63,109 nucleotides of DNA, taken from NCBI RefSeq assembly GCF_039839785.1, contig NZ_JBDOQT010000003.1, forward strand, positions 1 through 63,109. The letters are read 5' to 3'. The notes under the pieces are model-generated. The model did not search any database. It saw only the letters and a list, made by a program, of their open reading frames with translations, and was not told the origin of the DNA. This document shows, in pieces, positions 18,728-30,982 of the stretch. The translations under genes and the position numbers were made by a program. Every line of letters begins with the position of its first letter. The first letter of the stretch is position 1. Source of the stretch: Pelagibius sp. CAU 1746. GTDB taxonomy: Bacteria > Pseudomonadota > Alphaproteobacteria > Kiloniellales > Kiloniellaceae.

Positions 18728-19789
18728 ATGAGCGGCGTCCAGCAAGTGCCGGTCGAAGCGGCGGCCGACGGCCAGCGCCTGGACCGCTGGTTCAAACAAC
18801 ACTTCCCGCAGGTCCCCCACGGCCGTTTGGAAAAAATGCTGCGCAAGGGGGAGATCCGCGTCGACGGGCGCCGGGTCAAGGCTTCGGCACGCTTGGAGAG
18901 CGGCCAGGTCGTGCGCGTGCCGCCGCTGCCGGCGGCAGCGCCCGAGGCGGGACCTGGGGCGGACGCCAAGGCCCTGACGGTCTCTGCCGCGCAGGCCGAG
19001 GCGCTGCAGGCGGCGGTGCTCTATAAGGACGAGAACGTCATCGCGATCAACAAGCCGGCCGGCCTGGCGGTGCAGGGCGGCAGCGGCCAGCACCGCCATC
19101 TGGACGGCATGCTGGACGCCTTGCGCTTCGGCGCCGGGGAACGGCCGCGCCTGGTGCATCGCCTGGATCGCGACACGGCGGGCGTCCTGCTGCTGGCCCG
19201 CAACGCGCCGGCCGCGCGCAGCCTGACCGCGGCCTTCCGCGGCAAGGACACCCAGAAGATCTATTGGGCGCTGGTGGCCGGAGAGCCGCCGGAGCGCCGC
19301 GGTCTCATCGACCTGCCGCTCGCCAAGCAGATGCAGCGCCGGGGCGAAGCGGTGGCTCCGGACGAAGCCGAGGGCAAGACGGCGCGCACCCTGTTCCAGG
19401 CGGTGGAAAGCCATCGGGACAAACGCAGCAAAGAGACGGTGACCTGGCTGGTCCTGCTGCCGCTGACCGGGCGCACCCACCAGTTGCGCGTCCACTGCGC
19501 GGCCCTGGGCACCCCCATCGTCGGCGACGGCAAGTACGGTGGGCGTGGCGCTTTTCCGGAGGCGCTGGCGAACGCCAAGACGCTGCACCTTGTGGCCCAC
19601 GAGCTCGCCCTGCCGGACCCGGAAGTCGGCACCACGCTGCGGGTGACGGCGCCGTTGCCGCCGCACATGGCGGCGACCTGGCAGGCGCTGGGCTTTACGG
19701 AGGCGAAGGGCGAGGGCGCGCTACAGGCGCTGCTGGCCTATGCCGAAGGTCTCAGCCATTCGCCCGCCAAAGGCCAGCGGCCGCTGTAA
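18728..19789 (+). CDS. RluA-family 23S rRNA pseudouridine synthase (RluC-like)
   Basis: It converts uridine to pseudouridine in structured RNA. An S4 RNA-binding domain is N-terminal (about 15-75, LEKMLRKGEIRVDGRRV), and the catalytic domain contains RLVHRLDRDTAGVLLLARN with the catalytic Asp in HRLDRDT. GRTHQLRVHCAALGTPIVGD is the second family motif. 353 aa. The S4 domain and length suit RluC (positions 955/2504/2580 in E. coli), but the target cannot be proven. Probably co-transcribed with crcB. Confidence 0.9.
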   Translation: MSGVQQVPVEAAADGQRLDRWFKQHFPQVPHGRLEKMLRKGEIRVDGRRVKASARLESGQVVRVPPLPAAAPEAGPGADAKALTVSAAQAEALQAAVLYKDENVIAINKPAGLAVQGGSGQHRHLDGMLDALRFGAGERPRLVHRLDRDTAGVLLLARNAPAARSLTAAFRGKDTQKIYWALVAGEPPERRGLIDLPLAKQMQRRGEAVAPDEAEGKTARTLFQAVESHRDKRSKETVTWLVLLPLTGRTHQLRVHCAALGTPIVGDGKYGGRGAFPEALANAKTLHLVAHELALPDPEVGTTLRVTAPLPPHMAATWQALGFTEAKGEGALQALLAYAEGLSHSPAKGQRPL

Positions 19790-19813
19790 CGCCGCCGGCC
19801 CGGGATCGGTCTA

Positions 19814-20137
19814 GAAACGGAACCGCAGACGCGGGGGCTCCTCGCGGTCGGCCACTTGGTCCGGCGCGTCATTGCGCAGCGAAGCGCCGGGGCGCGGCAG
19901 GGTGCGCAGCATCGAGGCCGTGCGCGCGCGCCAGGCCATGTCGTTGACCACCGTGTCCAGGTCGAAGTCCCACTGGGGATTGTCACCCTTGGGCGTGAAC
20001 TTGGTCGCCTCCGCCGCGGAATAGTGGCGGTCCATGGAGCGCAGCCAGTCCTTGGCCTCCGCCGAGCCGGCGGTGATGGCGAACGCGGCGGCCGCGATCG
20101 CAGCGGCTGAAACGGCTTTGGGAAGCTGGGCGAACAT
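19814..20137 (-). CDS. Small secreted protein of unknown function
   Basis: I do not recognise this family. A signal peptide is clear (VSAAAIAAAAFAITAGSAEA, cleavage before KDWLRS), followed by about 80 polar residues rich in Arg and Asp, ending LRFRF. A good ribosome-binding site (GGGGTAGGT on the minus strand) precedes the ATG at 20137, which supports a real gene. It is convergent with the pseudouridine synthase gene, and the end of that gene is 24 bases away. Confidence 0.65.
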
Positions 20138-20194
20138 ACCTACCCCTTAAGTGCGTGTGGCTTGGCGCCGAATAGTGCAGGGGCAGTTTTCGCG

Positions 20195-20345
20195 AATTCT
20201 CCTTTTAAAGACTTAATGTCAAAGACGTTCTTTGAATTGGTCCTTTTTATGTCACAGCATTCGCTCTATCATCTGAGTATTGAGGAAATTAATACTTCAT
20301 TAATATATAGCTTTTGGTGGAATTGTATTTTCAAGATTAGGCGAA
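20195..20345. other. AT-rich intergenic segment
   Basis: Between two minus-strand genes, a stretch of about 150 bases is far richer in A and T than its surroundings, including ATTAAT-ACTTC-ATTAATATATA at about 20288-20306. It lies upstream of the small secreted protein gene and downstream of the dioxygenase gene, so it may hold the promoter of the former. I see no coding sequence or clear hairpin in it. Confidence 0.5.
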
Positions 20346-20380
20346 TGGTTGCCACGGCGGTACCTCTTCGCCCGCCTGCG

Positions 20381-21235
20381 TCACTGAGGCGGTTCGCCGG
20401 CCAGCGTTACGCGGTGCATCAGGCGGCGGAAGCCGTGGTAGTCGTTGATCGGATTGTGTTGGGAGCAGCGGTTGTCCCAGAAGGCCACCGCGCCTTTCGT
20501 CCAGCGGAAGCGGCAGGTGAATTCGGCCTTCACCTGATGGCGGAAGAGGAAATCCAGGATCGGCCGGCTTTCTTCCTCGGTCATGCCGTCAAAGCGCGTG
20601 GTATGGGCGGTGTTGACGTACAGCGCCTTGCGCCCGGTTTCCGGATGGCTGCGCACCACCGGGTGGCGCGCGGTCAGCTCGTCGCCCTTCAGGCCGGCGG
20701 GGGCCTGCGCCATCATCCCGCTGCGGGTTTTCCGGACCGCCCCCTTGCCGGAGGCCTGTACCGCGGTCAGGCCGTCGAGCACGCGGCGCAGGGACGCCGA
20801 GAGGGTCTCGTAGGCCAGGTACTGGTTGGCGAACTCGGTGTCCCCGCCGTAAGGCGGGATATCGATGCCGTAGAGGATCGTCCCCATGGGGGGCACCTGC
20901 TGGTAGGTGGTGTCGGAGTGCCAGAGTCCGCCGAAGTTGATGCAGTCTTCCTCGCGCTTGAGGATCGGCGTGATTTCCGGAAAGCCGTCCAGGCCCTTCA
21001 CGAAGGGGTAGGCCACGGGCTGGCCGAAGCGGGCGGCAAAGGCCATGAGCTGTGGCGGTGTCAGTTCCTGATCGCGGAAGAACACCACGAGATGGTCGAG
21101 CAGCGCCTGGCGGATCGCCGCGACGGTTTCCGCCGGCAGCTTCGCGGCGAGATCAACGCCGGAGATCTCGGCGCCGATGGCCCCGGCGACGGGAACGACA
21201 TGAAGAGGGGTGGTGGCGTCCCGGGTGCCCGGCAT
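20381..21235 (-). CDS. TauD/TfdA-family 2-oxoglutarate dioxygenase
   Basis: A non-haem Fe(II) enzyme that couples 2-oxoglutarate decarboxylation to hydroxylation of a small substrate. The iron ligands are visible as the WHSDTT motif (His and Asp) and the late His in FRRLMHRVTL, whose nearby Arg would bind 2-oxoglutarate. The N-terminal IGAEISGVDLAAKLP is typical. The chosen ATG at 21235 follows GGAGGG; the frame stays open for 12 more codons upstream. 284 aa. No sulfonate or transporter gene is nearby, so the substrate is unknown; taurine is only one possibility. Confidence 0.9.
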   Translation of the reverse strand: MPGTRDATTPLHVVPVAGAIGAEISGVDLAAKLPAETVAAIRQALLDHLVVFFRDQELTPPQLMAFAARFGQPVAYPFVKGLDGFPEITPILKREEDCINFGGLWHSDTTYQQVPPMGTILYGIDIPPYGGDTEFANQYLAYETLSASLRRVLDGLTAVQASGKGAVRKTRSGMMAQAPAGLKGDELTARHPVVRSHPETGRKALYVNTAHTTRFDGMTEEESRPILDFLFRHQVKAEFTCRFRWTKGAVAFWDNRCSQHNPINDYHGFRRLMHRVTLAGEPPQ

Positions 21236-21298
21236 GATCCCTCCGGAATAGCGCTCTCTGCAGGGCATCATAGCGCAGCCCGAAGAGCCCGCAGCCGG

Positions 21299-21850
21299 TC
21301 AATCGTCGCTGCGGTTGCGCGAAAAGAGGTCGCGCGCCACCTGTCGCATGAGCTGTTCGACCTTCGGGTCGTCCAGCGTCTCGATTTCCTCCGCCCAGCC
21401 GTCCACGGCGGCCAGCAGGTCGTCGCCGCGGCAGAACCCGGCGCGCAGCTCGATCCGCCCGCCGCTGTCCGGCGGTCCGCCGGCCGGCTGCTCCCGGCAG
21501 AAGGCGAAGAGGTCGCCGCCGCCTTGGGCCGGATTGAAGACCAGCACCAGGCGAAAGCGGGGGTCTTCGGCGGCATTCTGGTCGGTGGTCAGTCGCAGTA
21601 CGCGGCTCTGCACCGCCTGCTCCATGACCGTGGCCACCCGGCTTTCCAGGCCCTCGCTCTCGCCGAGCGGCAGGCCGTCGATTTCCAGGTAGAGCGGCCC
21701 CTGGTTTCTGGTCGCGCCGGCCAGAAAGTCGAAGGCGCCGGTGGGGTGCATATAGCGGGTGAGCGTGGAAGGGCCCTCGTCACAGGCGATGGGGCCGAGG
21801 AGGAGGACGCCGACCAGCAGCGGTCCGGCGAGGCGGCGGAGCGGTGGCAT
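21299..21850 (-). CDS. Putative lipoprotein of unknown function
   Basis: The ATG at 21850 gives MPPLRRLAGPLLVGVLLLGP followed by IACDEGPS, a hydrophobic signal with a Cys where a lipobox would end, although Pro three residues before the Cys is unusual. The rest (about 160 aa) includes GPLYLEIDGLPLGESEGLES and ends with RDLFSRNRSDD. I recognise no family. It lies 64 bases upstream of the dioxygenase gene on the same strand, so the two may be co-transcribed. An extended frame upstream overlaps the opposite-strand phosphatase gene and is not credible. Confidence 0.65.
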   Translation of the reverse strand: MPPLRRLAGPLLVGVLLLGPIACDEGPSTLTRYMHPTGAFDFLAGATRNQGPLYLEIDGLPLGESEGLESRVATVMEQAVQSRVLRLTTDQNAAEDPRFRLVLVFNPAQGGGDLFAFCREQPAGGPPDSGGRIELRAGFCRGDDLLAAVDGWAEEIETLDDPKVEQLMRQVARDLFSRNRSDD

Positions 21851-21935
21851 CGCGGCGAAGCTTCCTCCCGGCGGCTGGTCCAAAGGCACGAATCGTCTTA
21901 AGCATGCGGGCCCAACGTGATAGAGACAACGCCCA

Positions 21936-22625
21936 ATGACGGCTCTGCCCTTTTCCCACCGCTTCATCGTCTTCGACGTCGACGGCACCCTGGTCGACAG
22001 CCAGCACACGGTCGTCCACTGCATGGGTATGGCCTTCGCCGGGGACGGCCTGCCGGTACCCGAGCCGGTGGCCATCCGCAACACCATCGGCCTGAAGCTG
22101 GAGGTGGCGATCAACAGCCTGCTGCCGGAGCCCGACGAGGCCCGCGCCTGGCAATTGGTCGAGGGCTACCGCCGGGCCTTCTTCGCCCTGCTGGACGAGC
22201 CGGGCCACGAGGAGCCGCTGTTCCCGGGGACCCTGGAACTGCTGGACGCGCTGGACCACCCGGAGCTCTTCCTGGGCATCGCCACCGGCAAAAACCGCCG
22301 CGGGCTGCGCCGGGTGCTGGAGCGGCACGGGCTGGAGCCGCGCTTCCACAATCTGAAGACCGCCGACGACGGCCCCGGCAAGCCGCACCCCCACCTGCTG
22401 GAAACGGCCATGGCCGAGGTTGGCGCCGAGCCTGGTCAAACCGTTATGATCGGGGATACGACCTTCGACATCGAGATGGCCCGCGCCGCCGGTTGCGCCG
22501 CCGTCGGGGTGAGCTGGGGCAACCATGCGCCCGAACAGCTCCTCGCCGCCGGGGCCGACTGTGTGATTGATCATTTTTCCGATCTGGAACAACATCTTGT
22601 TCGGATGGGCGGAGGCTGTAAATGA
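21936..22625 (+). CDS. HAD-superfamily phosphatase (Gph-like)
   Basis: Motif I is FDVDGTLVDS near residue 12-21, with two aspartates expected for a phosphatase; motif II is GIATGKNRRG, motif III the Lys in GKPHPHLL, and motif IV VMIGDTTFDIEMARAAG. 229 aa with an alpha-helical cap, as in phosphoglycolate phosphatase-like proteins. The substrate is not determined by sequence. Its TGA overlaps the ATG of the AsmA gene. This place, between an RluA-type gene and ATP12, is common in alphaproteobacteria. Confidence 0.9.
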   Translation: MTALPFSHRFIVFDVDGTLVDSQHTVVHCMGMAFAGDGLPVPEPVAIRNTIGLKLEVAINSLLPEPDEARAWQLVEGYRRAFFALLDEPGHEEPLFPGTLELLDALDHPELFLGIATGKNRRGLRRVLERHGLEPRFHNLKTADDGPGKPHPHLLETAMAEVGAEPGQTVMIGDTTFDIEMARAAGCAAVGVSWGNHAPEQLLAAGADCVIDHFSDLEQHLVRMGGGCK

Positions 22626-24760
22626 AGAAAAAGCACGGCAAGTTGCGGCGCATCCTGGCGGGCCTGGTGGCCTTTACGGTGGCGGTCTTGGTCGCGGGCT
22701 ACGCCATCATTGCGTCGCTGGACGTGCAGCAGGTCGCCGACTTCGCCCGGACGGAGGTCAAGGCCGCCACGGGGCGCGATCTGGCTATCGACGGCCCTGT
22801 GGCCCTGCGGGTCTCCCTGGTGCCCTCCATCGACCTGCAGGATGTGCGCTTCGCCAATGCCCCTTGGGGCAGCCGCCCGGACATGGTGACCTTCAAGCGC
22901 CTGGAGATCGAGGTCGAACTGCTGCCTCTGCTGTTCGGCGATGTCGTGGTGACCCGCCTGGTCGCTGTGGCGCCGGACATCCTGCTGGAGACCGACGCCG
23001 AAGGCCGCGGCAACTGGGTCTTCGAGGAAGCGGCCGGAGCGGCCCCGACCGAACCGGCCCCGGCTGAAGCGGCGCCGGAGACGGCGGGCGAGGCGGAAGC
23101 CGTTTCCCTGCCCGACGTGCAGGATTTCCGCATCGAGGGCGGGCAGCTCACCATGACGGAGGCCGGCTCCGGCGAGACCCTGACCTTGGAAGTGACCGAG
23201 GCGGTGGGCGCGGTGCCCTCCGGGGGCGGCGCGCGCAGCCTGCGCCTCGTGGGCGCCTACAACGGCAATCCCTTCACGCTTGAGGGCAGCTATCCCGGGC
23301 TGCCGGCACTGCTCTCCGGCGACGAGGGGCCGCTGGATATGACCCTGACCGCCGGAGGCGTGACGCTGGGGGTGACCGGCCGTGCCGGCGATCTGACCGG
23401 AGACATGGCCGCGGAAGTGGCGGTGACCGCCGAGGGCGAGAGCCTTGCCGGCCTCTCGCCCTTTGTCGGCTCCGACCTGCCGGCCCTAGGCCCCTTCAAG
23501 CTGTCAAGTGACGTAAAGGCAGCGGAACAAAATATTGATTTCAATGGATTTCACTTGACGGTCGGCGATAGCGACCTGGGCGGAAACGTGACTCTGTCGC
23601 TTGCCGGCAAGCGCCCCGCGATGAAGGCGGCGCTGCTGTCCAAGCTGCTCGACCTGGGGGACTTCAGCGGTGCCGGCGCTTCCGAAGGGGCTGCCTCAGG
23701 GGAGGCAGCCGGCGGGAGCGGCCGGGTTTTCCCGGAGACGCCTTTGCCGTTGGAAGGGCTGCGCGCACTCGACGCCCAGGTGAAGCTGGACGTGGAACGG
23801 CTGCGCCTCTCGCAGGGACTGGAACTCGACGAGGTTAAGCTGACGCTGGCGCTCGAGGGCGGCAGTTTGACAGTGGAGCCGCTGGCGGCGCTGCTGGCCG
23901 GAGGCACCCTGGACGGGCGTCTCGCCCTCGATGGGGCCAAGGCGGAGCCGGACCTGGTGCTGGCTCTCACCGGGCGCGATATCGATTTCGGCGAGCTGTT
24001 GAAGCGCGCGGAGGTCAACGAGGGTGTCGGCGGCAGATTGGAGCTTGACGTCGACCTGAAGGGCCGCGGGTCCAGCCCGCACGCCATCGCCGCGGGCCTG
24101 GGCGGGTACGTCCAGGCGGTCTCGGAGGACGGCACCATCGACAACGCCACGCTGCGGGTCTTGAGCGCCGGGCTGAGCGACATCACCGGCCCGCTGTTCG
24201 GCCAATCGGACCAGACCCGCCTGGAGTGTTTCGTCACCCGCTTCGACGTGGAGCAGGGCCAGGCCAGGAGCCGCGCCCTGGTGCTGGACAGCGGCGCTTT
24301 CGCGGTGGCCGGGCGCGGCGGCATCGACCTGGATGCCGAGCAGGTGAACCTGGCTTTCGACACCGAGACCAGCGAACCCAGCCTGGCCAGCCTCGCCGTG
24401 CCCTTCAAGGTTGTCGGGCCCTTGACCGGCCCCAGCGTCGTGCCCGATCCGATCGGCGCGGTGACCGGTGCGGTCGGCACCGTCGGGGACGTGGCGGAGG
24501 CCGGCGGCAATATCGTCGGTGGAGCTGTCAACTCCGTGGGCGGGCTCATCGGCACCGGGCCTGTCGTCGGCCAGATGGGCGACAATCGGACCCTCTGCGG
24601 CGAGGCGCTGGCGGCCATCGGCCGCGGCGGCGGGCAGCCTGCCGCCGATGCATCGTCGTCTCCGCAGTCTTCGGGCGGCATCGTCGACGATGCCGGTGAG
24701 GCGCTGAAGGACGTGGGCGAGGGGATCGAAAAGGGGCTGAAGAGCCTGTTCGGAAACTGA
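22622..24760 (+). CDS. AsmA-family protein
   Basis: AsmA-like proteins bridge or organise the cell envelope and are related to lipid-transport proteins. A single N-terminal membrane anchor (residues about 10-32, ILAGLVAFTVAVLVAGYAII) is followed by the AsmA N-domain (ATGRDLAIDGPVALRVSLVP, VRFANAPWGS) and a long beta-rich periplasmic region. The C-terminal part (FDVEQGQARSRALVLDSG and GGIDLDAEQVNLAFDTET) matches the AsmA C-domain. 712 aa. It overlaps the preceding gene by four bases, implying coupling. Confidence 0.88.
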   Translation: MKKKHGKLRRILAGLVAFTVAVLVAGYAIIASLDVQQVADFARTEVKAATGRDLAIDGPVALRVSLVPSIDLQDVRFANAPWGSRPDMVTFKRLEIEVELLPLLFGDVVVTRLVAVAPDILLETDAEGRGNWVFEEAAGAAPTEPAPAEAAPETAGEAEAVSLPDVQDFRIEGGQLTMTEAGSGETLTLEVTEAVGAVPSGGGARSLRLVGAYNGNPFTLEGSYPGLPALLSGDEGPLDMTLTAGGVTLGVTGRAGDLTGDMAAEVAVTAEGESLAGLSPFVGSDLPALGPFKLSSDVKAAEQNIDFNGFHLTVGDSDLGGNVTLSLAGKRPAMKAALLSKLLDLGDFSGAGASEGAASGEAAGGSGRVFPETPLPLEGLRALDAQVKLDVERLRLSQGLELDEVKLTLALEGGSLTVEPLAALLAGGTLDGRLALDGAKAEPDLVLALTGRDIDFGELLKRAEVNEGVGGRLELDVDLKGRGSSPHAIAAGLGGYVQAVSEDGTIDNATLRVLSAGLSDITGPLFGQSDQTRLECFVTRFDVEQGQARSRALVLDSGAFAVAGRGGIDLDAEQVNLAFDTETSEPSLASLAVPFKVVGPLTGPSVVPDPIGAVTGAVGTVGDVAEAGGNIVGGAVNSVGGLIGTGPVVGQMGDNRTLCGEALAAIGRGGGQPAADASSSPQSSGGIVDDAGEALKDVGEGIEKGLKSLFGN

Positions 24761-24768
24761 GCGGACCC

Positions 24769-25473
24769 ATGCAGCAGAAGATCAAGCGGTTCTACAAACA
24801 GGTTGCCGCCGCGCCGGCGGAAGGCGGCTATGCGGTGGAATTGGACGGCCGCGCGGTGCGGACGCCGGCCAAGGCCCCGCTGGTGGTGCCGTCGCGCGCA
24901 TTGGCGGAAGCGGTGGCCGCCGAGTGGCAGGGCCAGGGGGAGGATGTGCTGCCCCAGGCCATGGCGCTCAACAGCCTGGTCTGCACCGCCATCGATATCG
25001 TCGCGCCGCACCGCCCGGCGATCGTCGAGGAGGTGGCCAGCTACGGCAGCCACGACCTGCTGTGCCACTGGACCGATGAAACCGGAGAACTGCTGCGCCG
25101 CCAGCAGCGGCTTTGGCAGCCGCTGCTGGACTGGGCCGCCGAAGAGCTGCGCGCGCCGCTGAAGAAAACCTGCGGGATCATTTCACAGCCCCAGTCTCCG
25201 GAGAGCCTGGAGGCCCTGAAGCTGGCGGTGGAGGAGCACAGCGACCTGGAACTGACGGGCCTGGCGGCGGCGGTGAAAGCGGCGGGGTCCCTGCTTGTCG
25301 GCCTCGCCCTTTCCAAAGGGCGCATCGACGCCGCCCAGGCGGTGGCCCTGTCGCAACTCGACGAACTGTATCAGGCGGAGAAGTGGGGTACGGACGCCGA
25401 GGCGTCGGAGCAGCGCGCGAACCTGGCACGGGAGCTGGAGGATGCCGCTCTTTTGTTTGATCTTATTAGATAA
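24769..25473 (+). CDS. ATP12-family F1-ATPase assembly chaperone
   Basis: ATP12 binds the F1 alpha subunit before alpha/beta hexamer assembly; bacterial members are nearly limited to alphaproteobacteria. The N-terminus KRFYKQVAAAPAEGGYAVEL and LDGRAVRTPAKAPLVVPSRA are characteristic, as is HDLLCHWTDETGELLRRQ. 234 aa, full length. It is eight bases after the AsmA gene. Confidence 0.92.
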   Translation: MQQKIKRFYKQVAAAPAEGGYAVELDGRAVRTPAKAPLVVPSRALAEAVAAEWQGQGEDVLPQAMALNSLVCTAIDIVAPHRPAIVEEVASYGSHDLLCHWTDETGELLRRQQRLWQPLLDWAAEELRAPLKKTCGIISQPQSPESLEALKLAVEEHSDLELTGLAAAVKAAGSLLVGLALSKGRIDAAQAVALSQLDELYQAEKWGTDAEASEQRANLARELEDAALLFDLIR

Positions 25474-25497
25474 TAATTTCTGACAATATATTGATTA

Positions 25498-26424
25498 TTA
25501 TGATATTTCTTTCGTTGCTAATGGCTCCTGTGAGCCTCGCATCATGACTTCGGCCAAGGTCCCGTAGACCTTGGCCCAGGCCTGCTCCACCTCCGGAGTG
25601 AACGCTTCCTTGAGGCCTTCTTTCAAGGTCCACAACAGGGCCTTGGCGACGCTCTCGTAATGCTTGAACTCGACCCCGTAGGTGAGGTGGCGCTGGCCCA
25701 TGATCTTCAGCACCGGCACCAGCTGATCGAACTTGTCGAGACTGGCGATGGCAGTCTTCAAGACGCTCATCAGCTTGTGGCCCTGATCGGCCATGTCGCC
25801 CTTGAACAGCGTCTGGGTGCTGGGGTCGATCTCGAACAGCTTGTTGTAGAAGAGGCCGGCGGCGGCGTCGGCAATGGGATCGACCAGGGCGAAGCTCTCC
25901 TGCACCAGCGCGATCTCCTTCGCCGAGAGTTGCGGAGCCGCAACCGTTTGCGCCGGAGGGGGCGGTTCGCCGGGAGCGCTTGCTTCGCCGGGAATGCTCG
26001 CCTCGGCCGGCGGTGCGGCGGGGGCGGCTTCGGGGGCACGGGGCGCAGCGAAGGCGCTTGACGGGACCGCGGTCGCGGACAGATCCCTTTCCGTCAGTTC
26101 CGCCAGGCGCTCGATACGGTGGGTCAGGCTGTCGGCGATCTCGGCGATCTCGCCGGTGGTCTTTGCGGTCTGTCCGGCCAGTTGCTTGACCTCACCGGCC
26201 ACAACCGCAAAGCCGCGGCCGGCCTCACCGGCGCGGGCCGCCTCGATGGTGGCGTTGAGAGCCAGCAGGTTGGTCTGCTTGGCGATGGCTTCAATCTGCC
26301 CGGCCATGGCGGCCACGTTCTCCACTTCGCTACGCAAAGCCTGAATTTGCGCCGCGATACCCTCTTCTTCCTGGGCTTCGTCGGTGATCTGCGGCGCTGC
26401 GGCGCGGGTAGGGGCTGCGGGCAT
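25498..26424 (-). CDS. Soluble chemotaxis-signalling hairpin fused to a C-terminal globin
   Basis: Two parts are clear. Residues about 20-115 are the tip of a methyl-accepting chemotaxis protein signalling domain, with [20 protein letters not shown] and [19 protein letters not shown]. After an Ala/Pro-rich linker (about 118-165), residues about 166-297 form a globin with Phe207 in LFKGD (CD1) and His246 in MGQRHLTYG as the likely haem ligand (F8). There is no transmembrane segment or HAMP domain. Known globin-coupled sensors such as HemAT have the globin first; here the order is reversed and the signalling part is much shortened. No che genes are near. 308 aa. It likely senses oxygen or NO, but the output is unknown. 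Confidence 0.88.
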   Translation of the reverse strand: MPAAPTRAAAPQITDEAQEEEGIAAQIQALRSEVENVAAMAGQIEAIAKQTNLLALNATIEAARAGEAGRGFAVVAGEVKQLAGQTAKTTGEIAEIADSLTHRIERLAELTERDLSATAVPSSAFAAPRAPEAAPAAPPAEASIPGEASAPGEPPPPAQTVAAPQLSAKEIALVQESFALVDPIADAAAGLFYNKLFEIDPSTQTLFKGDMADQGHKLMSVLKTAIASLDKFDQLVPVLKIMGQRHLTYGVEFKHYESVAKALLWTLKEGLKEAFTPEVEQAWAKVYGTLAEVMMRGSQEPLATKEIS

Positions 26425-26628
26425 GGAGGGTTTTCCTGCTTGGAACTGTGAGTTGGCGAGGCACCTTGTGGGATTCCTTGAGCCTTTGTAAGGAAACGCC
26501 GTTAACGAGTGGCTAATTCCGCGGGTTTCGGCGGCCCCGGCATCCTCCCGGCCGCTGGTGCGGTCGGTTCGCTCGTGCTATCAGCAATCGCAACGATCAG
26601 GCCGGGGACTGAGCAGGGAAGGCGCGCC

Positions 26629-28161
<1,533 letters not shown>

Positions 28162-28169
28162 GGACACCT

Positions 28170-28802
28170 ATGTTGAAACTCCACGACGATCCGGATTCAG
28201 GTAACGGTTATAAGGCTTTGTTAACACTGAATCTTCTGGATGTTTCTTATGAGTTGGTTGAGGTGAACGCCATCCAGGGCGAAACGCGCAAGGCGGCTTT
28301 CCTGGCCAAGAACCCCAACGGGCGCATTCCGCTGCTGGAACTGGAGGACGGAACCTTCCTGGCGGAATCCAACGCCATCATGTTCTACCTGGCCGAGGGC
28401 ACGCCCTACCTGCCGGACGACCGGCTGGGCCGCGCTCGCGCGCTGCAGTGGATGTTCTTCGAACAGTACAGCCACGAGCCCTATATCGCCGTGCTGCGTT
28501 TCTGGAAGCGGCATACCGGCAAGACGCCGGAGAACGAGCCCCAGTGGGCGGCGAAGGAAGCGGGCGGCTACGCCGCGCTGTCGGTGATGGAAAAGCAGCT
28601 CACCGGGCAGGACTGGCTGCTCGGCAAGCAGCCCTCCATCGCCGATATATCGCTTTATGCCTATACCCATGTGGCCGACCAGGGCGGCTTCGACCTGGCG
28701 CGCTTTCCGGGGGTCGGGGCGTGGATCGATCGTTTCCCGGAACTGCCGGGCTATGTACCCTTTGCTGGACGCCTTATGGACAGCGACGACCGCAAGGTGT
28801 GA
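28170..28802 (+). CDS. Glutathione S-transferase family protein
   Basis: An N-terminal thioredoxin-fold domain has the cis-Pro segment NGRIPLLELEDGTFLAESNA, followed by an all-helical domain with LLGKQPSIADISLYAYTHVA, the N-capping-box region of GSTs. 210 aa. The N-terminal KLHDDPDSGNGYKALLTLNL has Ser10 as a candidate catalytic residue instead of Tyr. It is inserted between pccB and pccA, eight bases after pccB, suggesting co-transcription. Function in propionate metabolism is unknown. Confidence 0.88.
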   Translation: MLKLHDDPDSGNGYKALLTLNLLDVSYELVEVNAIQGETRKAAFLAKNPNGRIPLLELEDGTFLAESNAIMFYLAEGTPYLPDDRLGRARALQWMFFEQYSHEPYIAVLRFWKRHTGKTPENEPQWAAKEAGGYAALSVMEKQLTGQDWLLGKQPSIADISLYAYTHVADQGGFDLARFPGVGAWIDRFPELPGYVPFAGRLMDSDDRKV

Positions 28803-28873
28803 ACGTGGGTTCAGGGGGCGACAGTCGGGCCTGAGGATAATTGCGGCCAATAAAAACAGGGCTTTAGGGGCGA

Positions 28874-30883
<2,010 letters not shown>

Positions 30884-30932
30884 GGCAGAGCGTAGAGCTG
30901 GCCGGTCTAGCGAAGGCTATCCACACATTCCA

Positions 30933-30966
30933 CTGTCGTTCCGGGGTTTGACCCCGGGACCCAATG
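30933..30966 (+). repeat. Left arm of the inverted repeat around the GIY-YIG gene
   Basis: The copy begins CTGTCGTTCCGGGGTTTGAC and ends GGGACCCAATG. Its inner part can fold into a hairpin (CCGGGGT with ACCCCGG). It lies 17 bases before the nuclease start. Confidence 0.7.
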
Positions 30967-30982
30967 GCGTTGGCGTTAGGCG

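Noticed and set aside
20162-21901. A 579-codon plus-strand frame across the dioxygenase and lipoprotein genes
   Set aside because: The minus-strand dioxygenase has iron-binding motifs and both minus-strand genes have ribosome-binding sites; the plus product has no domain likeness beyond the AT-rich start.
25465-25505. AT-rich inverted repeat (ATAATAAT/ATTATTAT) between convergent ATP12 and MCP-globin genes
   Set aside because: It could be a bidirectional terminator, but the stem is only A/T and no U-run follows, so I did not annotate it.
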